DNA of 64,000 bases from Sternotherus odoratus. Lineage: Eukaryota; Chordata; Testudines; Kinosternidae. Every line of letters starts with the position of its first letter. The first letter of the stretch is position 1. The notes under the pieces are model-generated. The model ran no database searches and was not told where the DNA came from. It saw nothing but the letters and a program-made list of their open reading frames with translations. The position numbers were made by a program, and so were the translations under genes. Location: contig JAVMKO010000003.1 of the NCBI GenBank assembly GCA_032164245.1, positions 8,876,651 to 8,940,650 of the forward strand, read 5' to 3'. Of this stretch, positions 22,027 through 34,038 are shown in pieces.

Positions 22027-22159
22027 CAAAGACAGAAAATTCTGCCTCTTTCTCTGGTGTTGACTTTCACTTGCAATGTCACTGCTGACGAATCACCGGC
22101 ACACCACATGGTTTTATCAGCCCCTCTGACACCTGCATACCTGCATTGGGCTGCTTAGG

Positions 22160-23290
22160 GCATTGCTTTTATCTGCCTCTCTGGTCGCAGGCTCACAGCA
22201 CTGTTACAAAATATACAGTTTTGGCTGGCTAAGCAAGACTCTTATTAAACAGAAGGCAAAAGGAGAGATAGGAAGAAAAAAACCCCATAAAGTGGGGAAG
22301 GAAAAGGTGGGTGTGACAAGGGGGCAAAGGGGTGTGAGTGACAGTCTCACATTCCAGGTGGTATTTGGGATTTAGCCAGAGTTGGTTGAGGTGGTGATGT
22401 CATATGGGTCCCTATCTCTGGCCTGGTCTAGTCAGAAATTTTCTCGGGATTAGGACGAAGAAGGCACAATCGTGTCAGGCTGGATACTCGGGTCCCAGGA
22501 GACGGGGGGCTGTCATGATGAGGAAGCTCACTCCTACCCATTCTTTCAGTCACTCAGCCTTCCCATCTGTTAGTTTCCCTCACCCCCAAATCTTTTTGAG
22601 GCCCTCAAAAGGGGAGTGGTGTGTGGAATAGCCCAATACCGCCTTATTTTGTCCACCAATTAGGCCTTTAAATGCCGAAACACCAATTTTGGGCCACTGA
22701 ATTCTGGTCCTACACTTCTTTCGTGCCCCAGGAATGATCTTAAGAAGACCCTGAGATCTATCATTTGGTATTTCTTGTATAGATTAAGTTAGCCTGTCTC
22801 CCTTCTGCACCATTTCCCATTGATATTTTTAGGATATTGTGACACTTTAGGAACTTTCACTCACTCTTCTCAGTTGAGCTCACAATCAGGGTAAATACGG
22901 AGCTTCAATTATCAAAACATGCTTGATCTGCATTTCTAATTCACTTGTCAAGGTGTGTATGTTACATGTGACCCTCTGTGCCTAATCCACTGGGGAGGTG
23001 CATCTGGTGCTCCCCTCACCTACAGCGACTGGCTCTTTAGATCAAGCTGCGGGGAGTCATGCTTTCAGCTGTCAAGATCCCTGGTTCAGTTTGTCATGGT
23101 GGCTATTGTACTCATGTATCTAATGTGTGTGCACCTCCTTGGTATGCTTCATTAGGCACACAAGTGTGCATCATTTATTCGCTCAGGCAAATTTAGGCAC
23201 AAGATTGCATTCATTAGCCTTTGAGTGTCCAACCCCTCCAGGGCTTTTTGAATCCATTTAAAACACCTAATCTCTTTCATTTTTACCACT
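22160..23290. other. Intron, nothing firmly recognised
   Basis: Possible LTR-derived text at 22190-22660, but termini were not found. No coding exon. Confidence 0.35.
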
Positions 23291-23295
23291 GTCAG

Positions 23296-23438
23296 GCCAG
23301 GGAGACTCTGCCACGGAGGGACATATTGCCAGCTGGACAGAACCCTTTTGTGGACGGTTCAGTGTTCACAGGCCAAAACATCTTGTAAAAATGTCTCCAT
23401 CAACTGTACCAAGATACAACCTCACTGAGTACACACAT
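23296..23438 (+). CDS. PKHD1: PKHD1 linker exon
   Basis: This 143-nt exon lies between acceptor ccactgtcag and the strong donor gtaagt. It encodes SWTEPFCGRFSVHRPKHLVK, then NLTEYTH with one sequon. The TEPFCGRFS core is shared with mammalian PKHD1. It ends in phase 0. Confidence 0.94.
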
Positions 23439-23854
23439 GTAAGTAGCCTCCCTTAGCAGGGCAAAACATGGAGGAAAGTACGGAGAACCAAATAACATCA
23501 TAAAATTAGAGATGGACAAGACATATTAGGAAATTGAGGTCATCTGCCCTTTCCCCTGAACCCATGCAAAGTTGTAGTTTAGGGATATATTCCTGAGCCA
23601 TGAAGAAGCAGACCTTATTTATCCATAAACTCTATTGCTTATTAAATGTGATAGATTGTGGGAAATGATATGTTCTGGAGATAAGGAGAGGATGTGCCTT
23701 GGTCAGTGCCAGTCCAAGCTACTCCATGGTATTTCATTAATATGCTGCAACCCTGCCTAGAGTGGTTGCCTCTACTAACGTAATGCTTAACATTTTGCAC
23801 CCATTGAATTCATAGTAGGTTATAAAGATAGGTAAACATCATCCTCACTATACA

Positions 23855-24140
23855 GATTAGAGCACAAAGAGTTTAAGTGACTTGCACATGGTCACATAAG
23901 GAGGCAGTGGTAGAACTTGGAATAGAATGCAGATCATTTGATTCCCAGTCCAGTGGTCTCTCCCATCTTGGCACCATACTAGATAGAGCCTTGGCATGAG
24001 ACTCTGAAGATCAGAGTTCTATTCCCACCTCTGCCACTAGCCTGCTAGATGACCTTGGGTAAATCACTTCTCTATGACTCATTTTCCCCATCTGTAAAAT
24101 GGGGATAATGATGCTGACCTTCTTGGTAGAATGCTATATA
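23855..24140. mobile_element. MIR-family SINE pair
   Basis: At 23985-24130 the order ggcatgagactctgaagatc, cacctctgccactagcctgc, gatgaccttgggtaaatcac and tctgtaaaatggggataatg is a good MIR match in sense. Just upstream, 23860-23970 (gacttgcacatggtcacata, ttcccagtccagtggtctc) resembles an L2/MIR3 3' part. Confidence 0.75.
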
Positions 24141-24452
24141 AAAGCTGGGCAGTTGTTTTATAATTATGATGATGGCCTCTATGGGACAATTCATTCTGAA
24201 TGCCCATTTTAATATTTTTTATGTTGGACATACCAGCAGCAGTGGCAATTAGTATCAGTCAAGATAGTGGGCAATACCATGTAAATTTATTTTCACGAGA
24301 CATCGGACTAAGAGCAGCAACTAATTTCATATAAGTCGAGAAACAAACTTCAGAAGGTAATAGCATTTGGTCCCTACCAACATGGGCTGGATTTGGACCA
24401 TAGTGTAAACCTTCTTCAGCAATAACGTATTGTTTCCCTTCTCCTTTCCCAG

Positions 24453-24583
24453 GTGTGCTTTGCATATAAAGGTTACGTGAGCGATACCCTTTATGTTTCG
24501 GTGTCCTATACCAACACCTTTCTAAATACAGTGAAGAAGAATCTTACTTGCCTGTGGAGTCTGAATGAGACCAGCCCAGAGAG
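24453..24583 (+). CDS. PKHD1: PKHD1 linker exon
   Basis: This 131-nt exon has acceptor cctttcccag and donor gtaccc. It encodes VCFAYKGYVSDTLYVSVSY and ends NLTCLWSLNETSPE. Two sequons and two cysteines are present. The exon ends two bases into a Ser codon completed by the next exon. The donor lies in a local duplication (cccagagaggtacccagagagg), so a second AGAGG sits ten bases downstream, but without a GT. Confidence 0.93.
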
Positions 24584-24639
24584 GTACCCAGAGAGGATAC
24601 ATGTGGTATAGTTTCAGCAAATGGCTTCCTCCTCATTAA

Positions 24640-24905
24640 GGCCTAGGCTACACTGAGGGCGGGACTATTCACGTAGCTGAAGTCAAAGTATCTTAGTTCG
24701 ACTTACCTGGCCATCCTCGTGGCGCCGAGTCGACCATAGCGACTCCCCCGTTGACTCCACTTACTCCTCTTGCAGAGCTGGAGTTCCGGAGTCAACGGGG
24801 AGTGCATTCAGGGATTGATTTATTGCGTCTAGATGAGATGCAATAAATCGATCCCCGATACATCAAACACTACCCGCTGATCCGGTGGGTAGTATAGACG
24901 TACCC
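24640..24905. mobile_element. TAA-flanked MITE with tcgat motifs
   Basis: The 266-bp element begins ggcctaggctacact and ends agtatagacgtaccc, with TAA on each side (24637-24639 and 24906-24908), as in PIF/Harbinger insertions. It carries internal inverted gatcgat and gactcc blocks. Confidence 0.75.
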
Positions 24906-24944
24906 TAAGAGAACAAACCTGAGTGCTGTAGACATATCAGTATA

Positions 24945-25033
24945 GGGGCAGAACCTCAACTGACGTAAAATGTCATAGCCCCATTGAAGTCAATAGAGCT
25001 ATGTGTATGTAATCCAGCTGAACATCTGGCCTG
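24945..25033. repeat. Palindromic amniote repeat, copy
   Basis: Contains aaaatgtcatagccccattg, aagtcaatagagct and gaacatctggcctgc; family as at 18014. Confidence 0.6.
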
Positions 25034-25266
25034 CTGTGTTCATCAGCAAAACCACATACACTGAGCACTGGCAATAGAACTCAGCACTGTTCCCTCCAAG
25101 GTCCAGGCCTTTACCCCTTGAAATAGAGAACAGCTGTGCGGAGTAGCAAAGCTTTTATCTTCCTTGTGAGACACTACCACTAGAGACTGACCAGTCGTGA
25201 ACCATTTAAGCTGTACATTATCCATGAACATGGTAATCATAATAACACCCCTCCCTGAAGACCTCT

Positions 25267-25535
25267 AGGGGTGCGTCTACACTGCAATTAACAACTCCTG
25301 GCTGGCCCACGTCAGCTGGCTTGGGCGTGCAGAGCTCGGATGCGGGGCTATTTAATACAGTGTAGAAATACGGGCTCGGAATGGAGCCCAAGCTCTGGGA
25401 CTCTGCAAGGAGGGAGGGTCCCAGGCCTGGTCCTGACTGTCTACACTGCAATTAAACAGTTCTGTGCTCCCGAGCCCCATGAGCCCAAGCAAAGGCTAGC
25501 TGCGGGTGTTTAACTACAGAGTAGACATCCCCTTG
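25267..25535. mobile_element. MITE, gtctacactgcaatt type
   Basis: Ends gtgcgtctacactgcaatt and gagtagacatcccc are inverted. An internal ctgtctacactgcaattaaa duplicate of the left end makes this copy composite. Confidence 0.7.
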
Positions 25536-25587
25536 GTGCCTTGACAGTGAACACCACAAGCCAATATGTCAGTTGCTGTAACAGAAA

Positions 25588-25700
25588 AGACTCAGGCCAA
25601 GTCTACACATTGCATCGGCGGGTAGTGATCAATCTATCAGGGATCGATTTATTGTGTCTTGTCTAGACGCAATAAATCAATCCCCGAGCGCTCTCCCCAT
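25588..25700. mobile_element. Partial tcgat MITE
   Basis: ggccaagtctacacattg and gggatcgatttattg with its inverted partner caataaatcaatcccc; truncated on the right. Confidence 0.6.
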
Positions 25701-26345
25701 TGTGGTTAAGGGCTGAACCTGGCTGTTAATTTAATATGTCCTCTTTGCGTAGAGAGACAAGATTCTTACCCAGATATCCTTTTTGCACTAGCTGAGGGGA
25801 CTGGCCCTAGGTGAATATTGCCATTAAGAGCATTTGACATCTGCGATACACCCACAACCTCTCTGGATCCTTTGCATAGATGCAACAGTGCTTCCAAGGT
25901 GATAGTGGGGATTGCAACAGCTGGCATGAAGGTTTAAAGCACGGGCAAGTAACGTGTAGCACAACAAGTGAAGATAAATTTCCCATGAAATGGGCCACCC
26001 TTTTTTTGTGTATCTGCAGGGTAAGAGAAAAGCTGATTAATGGATTAAGTTAAGCAACAGTTGATTTCTATTTCTCAAGGCAGAGAGGTGTGAGCAAATA
26101 GCACAGTTGTAGTGTTGCATTTATTTTTGGAAATCCATGATTTATTAGGGATAGCCCTTGAGTACCTGGCAAGGTGATAATGCAGCGCTCTGTGTTACAG
26201 AGGCTTGGAATTCTAGCTTTAAAGTGCTCTGGGCATAGGGGAGGAGCTTGGGATCTTCCTGCTGCATGCTAAACAGGCCTAGATATTTTTAGTATCGTAT
26301 AAAACAATTTGAAGATGAGGAGGTACGGTCTTTGTGTAACCCACT
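25701..26345. other. Intron, nothing recognised
   Basis: No exon or repeat identified. Confidence 0.45.
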
Positions 26346-26396
26346 GGTGAGTGTGCATAACAGGTGAGTGTGCATAACAGGTGAGTGTGCATAACA
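26346..26396 (+). repeat. Three 17-bp tandem units resembling splice donors
   Basis: Three perfect copies of ggtgagtgtgcataaca. The second and third junctions read ACAG/GTGAGT, matching the consensus 5' splice site. Confidence 0.95.
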
Positions 26397-26632
26397 GGTC
26401 CTGCTCTGTGTTGATCCACAGAGTAGACAAGTCTGTTGCAACCCATCTGGGGAAGCCGCGATGCCTTAACTCATGCTTATCTCTCTGGAGGGTCCTGGTT
26501 CTGTTCTGAGTGTGTCAGCCAAGATGGTGGCCATTGCATTAGCACCCAGTTGGGTATAAGAATTAAGCAGCTTTCTGGCTCACCTACCCCTTAAGCTGGC
26601 TACTAGTGAAATTTACTCTGAATGCCTTTCAG

Positions 26633-26817
26633 CTGGAAGTTCACATGTGCTGATCTGTGGAGGGGCTGTGTGAACGGCTCTGAATCCCCCTTGGACCTTG
26701 AAGCCAACTCACCGGTGTTTGTGCATCAGATCGACATGCTGGCCCCTGAGAGAGAGGAGGAGGCATCTAGCTGGTTTTACCTTGATGAAATTATCGTCTC
26801 GGATAGAAACATAGCTG
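26633..26817 (+). CDS. PKHD1: PKHD1 linker exon
   Basis: This 185-nt exon, acceptor gcctttcag and donor gtaatt, encodes SWKFTCADLWRGCVNG and later SSWFYLDEIIVSDRNIA. The WFYLDEI strand followed by D-R-N is a signature shared with mammalian PKHD1. It carries a pair of cysteines (TCADLWRGC). A tandem set of splice-donor look-alikes lies about 240 bp upstream in the intron. Confidence 0.94.
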
Positions 26818-27018
26818 GTAATTGAATCCCTTTCTCTGTGTTGATGTTGTTCTAGGCACTACCTTCCCTGCAAAATATCAATACATGAGCTGGCTTTCAG
26901 AGTGGTTTTTTTCATTCATAAAATACAAAGAAAAAAACCTGCCCTGCATTTTCCTGAAAACAAAGTTTCTTGAAAAACCATCAACTTGCATTTATTTTGT
27001 TGTCATTGAAAACATCTA

Positions 27019-27356
27019 CAGTAGAACCTCAGAGTTATGAACACCAGTGTTATGAACTGACCAGTCAACCACACACCTGATTTGGAACCGGAAGTACGCA
27101 ATCAGGCAGCAGCAGAGAGAAAAAAATAAATAAAAAAGAAAATACAGCACAGTACATTGCTAAATGTAAAACTAATAATAAAATGAAAAGCAACATTTTT
27201 TTCTTCTGCATAGTAAAGTTTCTAAGCTGTATTATGTCAATATTCAGTGGTAAACTTTTGAAAGAACAACCCTAACGTTTGGTTCAGAGTTACAAATATT
27301 TCAGAGTTATGGACAACCTCCATTCCTGAGGGGTTTGTCACTCTGAGGTTCTACCA
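27019..27356. mobile_element. Tigger-like MITE, cagtagaacctc ends
   Basis: The 338-bp element begins cagtagaacctcagagttat and ends cactctgaggttctacca, flanked by TA. This is the pogo/Tigger-type terminus. The interior is AT-rich and non-coding. Confidence 0.85.
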
Positions 27357-27580
27357 TATCAAAAATATTGGTTGACCCTTTTTAGCTCCCTGGAAACACT
27401 GGGTTGTCAGTAAATGAAACAATTCACTGAAATTTTGGATAAAAAGTTGCCGACATGATGAGAAATGTTGAAGAAACACCAACAAGTGGGTCCGTTTCCA
27501 ATTCTGAAATGGAAACGACTTGGAAATTTTGAAATAAAAAAACAGTGACTCTCTAATGAATAATCATATTTTCCCTTCAG

Positions 27581-27719
27581 TTTTTCAAAGGGATCCCAGA
27601 CCAGCTCGTCTGGGTGGGAATGTTATCCCAGAAGTGTCTGTGGTGGGGTCTTCCCCCACCTACAACGTGTCCTTTCTGGTGGCTGGCTGTGGCAGCAATC
27701 TCCCTCTTCTGTCGCTGAG
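27581..27719 (+). CDS. PKHD1: PKHD1 linker exon
   Basis: This 139-nt exon, acceptor ttcccttcag and donor gtaaga, encodes RLGGNVIPEVSVVGSSPTYN then VSFLVAGCGSNLPLLSLR. The VVGSSPTYNV and VAGCG motifs match mammalian PKHD1. It ends with two bases of an Arg codon. Confidence 0.94.
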
Positions 27720-28130
27720 GTAAGAATCGGAGGCAGATTATCCCACATGTGGCTAGGACGGGCTCTCATAGCTTCTTCTGGAGCAGCTGGAACTCGGGTC
27801 TGACCCAGTCTAGCAATTCCCGTGTTGCTGTTTCTAGGGATTCTTATTCTTTCACTCGCAAGTTCTTGATGTTTCTGCTTTTGTTCATTTTCCATCAGAC
27901 CCTCTTCTAGAAGGTCTCCTCTTGCCTCAGCCATTCTTGAAGGGGACCAGACAGAGGCCCATGTCACCAGAAATCGAGTAAGGCAGGGCCCTGGACTAAA
28001 TAGAACAGAGAGGACTGTAAGATTTTAGATTTTTAAAAAAGTCCTGAATTTCTAATCCCAAACTTTGGGAGAATTTGGTTCCGGAACGGAATGTTCTGCC
28101 TGGTTTATCTCTGTTAGGACCGGAAGATAT

Positions 28131-28608
28131 TGTGACGGGCACCCACTACAAAGTGTAGTTACGCTTCTAAGTCAACTCCAGGAGAGTGCATAGTGATGCT
28201 ATGAGATTGACCTTGCTGTTATCTGTGTGTTTGGGAACAGTTCCCAGACTGTTCCCAGCTGTGTAAGTGTTTACACCGTCTGTGTGAGAATGAATGTGTG
28301 GGAAACCAAATGGGGAAACTGAGGCAGGACAGCGTGTAACCAATCAGCTTGTTGCTTGCAAATGAGACATGAGTATGTATGAGATGCAAATGTGTGAGTG
28401 TACTTAAGCCCACTCCCGTATTTGCTCGTGGGCTCTTCCAACCTGGCAACGGCTCTGAAGTGCTAGGTAACCCTTTCTGTGGTCGCGCTGATCAGAATCG
28501 GGCCCCTCAGCGCCTATTTGAGGGACCGAGGCCTTCCAATAAACTCATCTACTTTCTACAACCACGTGTGTGTGCCTTGTCTCGCAAAATCCAAAGTACC
28601 TCACTACA
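28131..28608 (+). mobile_element. Solo LTR-like element
   Basis: It begins TGTGACGGGC and ends CTCACTACA. AATAAA is at 28538-28543, followed after about 60 nt by the end, as expected for R-U5. Flanking tetramers atat and atct differ at one base, so the target duplication is doubtful. Confidence 0.55.
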
Positions 28609-28867
28609 ATCTCCATGCTGAACCAGAGCACAGAGTCTGAACAGCCTGTTTGAGGGAGTTTAGATTTGGATTTTATGATTTGGGCTCATTCTCTTAAAAA
28701 CCAGCCACACACACTCCACCCCATCCCACTCTATAGACACAACAGAGAATTCCTCCATGACCTTCCAGGCCCAGCTCACCCTGGTGTCCTATGTAGCAGG
28801 GCAGTTTGTTTTCCCAGCTCATAGAGAAGGGCCGTTCTTATTTATTTTTTTAGTGTTATTTTTTAAG

Positions 28868-28990
28868 GCTAGCACTCTGTGTGTGATTATGAATCAGCTA
28901 ATCATTATTATTTATATTTTCAGTAGCACCCACGGGCCCCAGCTGAGATCAGGGTCCCATTGTGGTTGATGCTATTCACACACGTCTCTG
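28868..28990. repeat. Old amniote repeat (gcccca...gcaccc)
   Basis: The order agtagcacccacgggcccca, gggtcccattgtggttgatg, cgtctctgccccaa belongs to a dispersed repeat. Related or reversed copies are at 30815-30905, 48955-49255 and 59012-59100. Confidence 0.5.
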
Positions 28991-29617
28991 CCCCAATTGT
29001 CTATTTAGATCATAGACAGACAATGAAATGAGCAAGTACAACTCTTACTGAAATCTATGGCAGGTGCTGAGCATCTCTGAAAAATTAGCTTTGACAGTTT
29101 TAAAGAAATACAACCCAAGTCAACAAGAAGGAAAAAATAGAGAAACGGAAACAATCCACTGTATATTTTAAGGGGGACTCCCAAGACCTCATCTGTTCAG
29201 TGTAAGTACTGTAATTCCTGCTACAGTGCTTCAAAGTTCAAGGCTGTCAGGTGATTTGGTAACATGGTTACAGCGCAGTTCAGCCCTGTCTGCAAAGCAA
29301 AACCAGCCAAGTTTCCTAGCTTGGTAGATTAGTACAGCATAGATGCGATTTCTCTTGTAAGTAGATCTCTCCTTAAGCCATCACTAATCGTTTTTACAGA
29401 GAGAAAGAGCAGTTCCATATCTATGTGGCATGGGCAAAGCGGAGTGGATAAATTCAGATTTGTCTGAATTCTATAGTGTTTTAAAATATATATATAAACA
29501 GAGGAGTAGTGAACAGGTACCGGGGAGGGGATTTTACTTTTGTGTGTGAGCTGTATGGTTGAATACTGATGTCCATTTCTGGTGTCGACATTTAAAAAAA
29601 GCATGTTAAAAACAGAA

Positions 29618-30511
29618 AAGGGGGCAGCGAACATCTACAAAAATGATTTGAGGACTGGAGAAAATGCCTTGCAATAAGGAACGTAAAGAGCTCAATCAAT
29701 TTATTTGTCAAAATGAAGATTAAGAGGTGGCTTGATTAGTGTCTAAGTACTGACACAGGGAGACTCTCTGGGTGTAGTAAAGAATTCATTAATCTAGTGG
29801 GAAAAGGCATTAGAGGAACCAATGTCTGGAAGATAAAGTCAGACAAATTCAAATTTGAGCTAACACACAATTTTAACCATGAGGGTTGCTAACCATTGGA
29901 ACAAACTATGAAGGAACGAGGTGGATTCTCCAGTCTTGATGTCTTCATATCTAGACTGGATACACTTCTGGAAGATGTACTTTAGTCAAACATAAGTTAT
30001 TGGGCGCCATACAGGGGCAACTGGGGGAAATTCTTTGACCTGTATTGTACAGGAGATCAGGCTAGATGATCTAATGCAGTGGAGATCCGCCAAGTATGTG
30101 TACCCCTGGGGGTACCCACAGGTATTCCAGGGTATAGTCAGCTTGTCTGGATATTTGCGTAGTTTTACAATGGGCTACATAAAAAGTACTAGTGAAGTCA
30201 ATACAAACTAAAATTTCATATAGACAGTTAGTTGTTTGTGTACTGTACACTGAAATATAAGTACACCATTTATATTCCAATTGTTTAATTTTATAATTAT
30301 ATGGTAAAAAAGAGAACATAAGCAATTTTTCAGTACTAGTGGCTGTGACACTTTTGTATTTTTATGTCTGATTTTTTTAAGCAAGTAGTTTTTAAGTGAG
30401 GTGAAACTTGGGGGTACACAAGACAAATCCAACTCCTGAAAGGGGTACAGTAGTCTGAAAAGATTGAGAGCAACTGATCTAATGGTTTCTTCTGGCCTTA
30501 AAATCTATGAA
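29618..30511 (+). mobile_element. CR1 3' end interrupted by hAT MITE
   Basis: Sense CR1 text (gagctcaatcaatttatttg to caggagatcaggctagatga) continues at 30477 as ctaatggtttcttctggcct. The gap is the hAT element 30077-30476. Confidence 0.88.
30077..30476. mobile_element. hAT MITE inside CR1, perfect 8-bp TSD
   Basis: This 400-bp element, ends cagtggagatcc and gagagcaactg, has the exact duplication atctaatg at 30069-30076 and 30477-30484. Its interior matches the element at 10847-11159. Confidence 0.93.
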
Positions 30512-31474
30512 TTAGAATAAAGGGGTTTAATTAGGGAATTATATAGCTGATATTCATACAAGTTACCACATGGTGACACTCTTGTGCCACCAAGGACATT
30601 TGTTTTTCCCCAACCCCACTTAAAGTGGTGAAGCACAAATTTTTAAAAACAATCTTAAAGTTGCAGGCCAATCAGTCTATATTGTAAGCAATATAGATAA
30701 CATGTCCTGCCATTGTTAGATGCACTGAGACACTGTGCAGGATTGTGAAAGCTACTTGAGTAAATATCACTGCAACCTTTTTTGTTTATCCCTTTGGCAT
30801 AGCAAACGTGTTTAGTTTGTAAGCTCATTGGATCAGGGATTGTCCTTTTTGTTCTATTTGTACAGCGCCCAGCACAATGGGATCCAGGACTGGGGCTTCT
30901 AAGTTCTAACATAATACTACTACTAAGAAGAAGACATTATAATTATGAAGCATAAAAAAATTGTTCTTTAAGCATCACCTCCATGGTCCTCCGCTACAGA
31001 TGATGCACGTACCATGACAGTGTGAACTTGGAATAACAGTGTCTGTCAGGGGCATGAGTGTTCCCTATCTAGGTCCTTAAACACTTCCAAAGGATGCTAC
31101 TGATCTAAACTCCTGGGGTTCATACATCTCACTTGTAGCATGGACCTTGCTGGAAGCCACCTTGAAGAACAGCTGTTACAATGATAAGGCACCATGTTGC
31201 TTTTCAAAGCACATCTGAATCACAGTTGGCTTCCTTGTCTGCAGATCATTTTTGTGAAAGTGTCAGATATTGCTTTGCTCTACTGTAGCTCCTCTGACCA
31301 GGGGATTTCAAAACACTGTACAAACATAGGCTAAAACTAGGCAGGGTGGTGGCCTTGTGGTTAAAACTTAGCGCTGGGAGTGGCTTGTCGGTTAGATCAC
31401 TAACTTGGGATGTGAAAGACCCTCAGTCAAATACCCTCCTCACCAAAGAGTTTGTCAAGACATGAAGGAAGTCT

Positions 31475-31735
31475 ATTAGGTTATGCCTACAGCTAAGCTG
31501 AAGGTATAATTCCAGGTAGGATAAATGTACTTGTGTTACCTCAGACAGAGCCAGCATGCTAAAAATAGCAGTGTAACCCCCAGTGTGCCTGAACAGGTAC
31601 ACAGGGTCCAGGGTGGGATTGTACTCAGGGCAGCCAGACCATCCTATGGCCTACGCTGCTGTTTTTAGCATGTTAGCTTGATCAAAGCTAGCATGTGTAT
31701 GTCTTTCTGAGCTGGAAATTACCTCTCCTGTACAG
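31475..31735. mobile_element. MITE, gtctacac-type relative
   Basis: Internal phrases agccagcatgctaaaaatag, cagtgtgcctgaacaggtac and tgctgtttttagcatgttag match the 8859-9129 family; the termini are worn. Confidence 0.55.
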
Positions 31736-32351
31736 AAACAAGGATAGTAGCACTCATAGGGGGTCTTCTGAGGATAAACATCTTTAAGTTTGTCAGGTGT
31801 TGGGATACTATGGTGGTGGGAGTTGGGGGTAAGTATTTAAGACAGACAAGAGTTGGGAGAGCTGAGTTGTCTGTTCCTAGTTCTTCTACAGCCTTCTTGT
31901 ATGCCCTCCTCTCTCTTTGCCCATTGTCCCATATTGGGAATGATAAGACAGAAAGGTGATTGTGAGCCTTAATTTGTTACCGTTCGAAGTTCAGTAGCCC
32001 AGAGTGTTTGACAAAGTATTACTGAAGCTCTGAGAAGGGGCTCCTGGAGCGCAGACATTACACCTCTATGAAAATGTTGCCATATTGCAGTGCCACGTGT
32101 TGAAATGCTGAGCTTCAGTTCAGCAGACTCAGATGATGGCAGGCACAAAAGCTATTTGGCCAGCTTTTGTGAGGGTCTTTCTGGTTCATTTCACTGGCAC
32201 TTCACACCATTCTGCCTAGCTCTGCATGAAGAACCGCAGCTGGTTCAAGATATTGCAAACAGCTGAATTTTGCTTGCAATCTCCCACTCCTGCTGCTTGC
32301 ATTGGAGTGGAGTTGTGCATGGCACACTAGAGGTTCAATTCTCTCCTGCAG

Positions 32352-32506
32352 GGGAGCTTTGCTCTCGGAGGGCTCAGAAGAAGACGGTCACCTGGCCGTG
32401 TCCACGGAAGGTGCCAATGTCAGTCTGACAGTTCAGAGACTGCAAGCTGCATCCCCGCCTATTGGTGGGACTTTCCAGATCCTGCTGCCTAATACAGTGA
32501 TATCAG
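32352..32506 (+). CDS. PKHD1: PKHD1 linker exon
   Basis: This 155-nt exon, acceptor ctctcctgcag and donor gtaaag, encodes EGSEEDGHLAVSTEGANVSL and then GGTFQILLPNTVIS. It follows a 4.6-kb intron holding an LTR, CR1 and a hAT MITE. The FxIxLPNTVI strand is conserved with mammals. Both splice phases are consistent with the neighbouring exons. Confidence 0.94.
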
Positions 32507-32936
32507 GTAAAGGGAGGGAAAAAACTTTCCTTTTCAGGGAGCCAAAGGAAGGTGAGCCAGGACATGACCCCTGAAAACATTCCTGCAAAGGCAGGGCTGT
32601 CAGACTGTCTCCATTGCGGGGCAGCTATTAGTTCTTCACATTTATCTGCCCTCCACAAAGCAGGGAGGGATATTTTTAGTTGATGGTCTAGGAACTGGTC
32701 TAAAACCCAACTGAGGAGAAGGAGAGACACCCACTGACTTCTCTGGAGGTTAACGCAGACCCTCAGAGGGTTTTTTCTCACCAAGGTACATTATAGGACA
32801 GTGATACCTCTCTAAAGCATTGGATCCTATGTATGTGTATGTAATGCACCCCCACTGTTCTACCTTCCCGGGTTTGGTCTAGACAGGCCTGTGGCTGCAC
32901 AGCTGTTGATATCCCTGTTTTAAATGAACTTCCCAG

Positions 32937-33124
32937 GTGTCCCGGTGCACATCTCCTCCCATCACCTCCGCAAGCTCCTGCAAAGCACCGCAGATAACTC
33001 CACAGCTGGCCCATACCTCAACGCCAGTGATTTCACTGTGACCAAGGATGTGAGCACTTGTTACCAAAATGTATGGACGCTGACCTGGAACTCCATGACT
33101 GGTGACTTGCCCATTGTTATCAAT
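32937..33124 (+). CDS. PKHD1: PKHD1 exon
   Basis: This 188-nt exon, acceptor cttcccag and donor gtacga, encodes [20 protein letters not shown] and then [18 protein letters not shown]. It ends in phase 0. The donor (AAT/gtacga) is weak after GTA, but the next exon continues VSAENLTG exactly as expected. The intron before it is only 430 bp. Confidence 0.93.
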
Positions 33125-34030
33125 GTACGATGATCTTTTCTTTTAACATAATTGATGCTGCACCCTTAAATCTAGCAGCCGGTATGTCTGTGTTGACAGG
33201 ACTCGTTTTCACAATGGTTTTATTCACCTAGATCTCTCAGGAGACTGCAGCAAAGTGCCTGACAAAGGCTATTATTGAGAGCAATAAAGTAGTAAGTTCC
33301 AGAGAGGTTAGATGAGTAAGAAAAGGAACTGCTCTAATAGTCAAAGAGATAAACACATAAAGCCACCTGCCCTCATGCTGTGAAACACAAACCTGAGGTC
33401 AGGAAGTAACTCCACCTTGTGCACCAGTATTGCACACACGAAGGCCCCACTGACATGGGGATTGGACCTGTGCTAGCCACAGTCATGTTTAAACATAGTT
33501 GCTGCTAGCAGGCTTCTGGTGACCAAGGTGGATAGGGTTTCTGTCTCTGAGAGTTATACCATGGAGTAACTCCCAAGGGTTTTATTACTTGATTCTCATG
33601 TAGTTCTCTGACAAAAGTCCCTGTTCATGCCGGTCAAAGAAACCACCCGCAACAGAGGCGATGGGTAGCGGGGCAGGCGGTGTGACATGCCCCCCTAAGA
33701 TTACTCCCAGGATGGGAGTTGGGTTGAGGACGGCTGAGGGGCATATGCCTGGGAAAGGAACCAGCACCTAGTGCTCTCATGGAGCCCAGCTAGGAGGCGC
33801 CCGGAGCAGGGAAGAGAGACCAGGCTGGCAGCACAGCTCTGCCAGAGTGGGCCTGGGGAAGCCTGCTGAGTCCTGTTCCTTCCTGAGTCCTACAGCCACC
33901 GTTACCGATGGTAATAGGGGTCTGGACCCTGCTCCAGGCTGCTCCGTGCTTGCAGCGGGGAGGCGATGGGAGAAGTGGGGAAGGAGCTGTGTGAGGAGTG
34001 GGAGCAACGTGGTGCTGGTGTGGAGCGGGT
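33125..34030. other. Intron, unassigned
   Basis: No exon recognised. GC content rises towards 34 kb, giving long spurious ORFs. Confidence 0.4.
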
Positions 34031-34038
34031 ATGGGAGG

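Noticed and set aside
21598..22158. Long ORFs on both strands (His-Arg, Cys-Val, Thr-Gln repeats)
   Set aside because: They are translations of the CAGACA/CA microsatellite.
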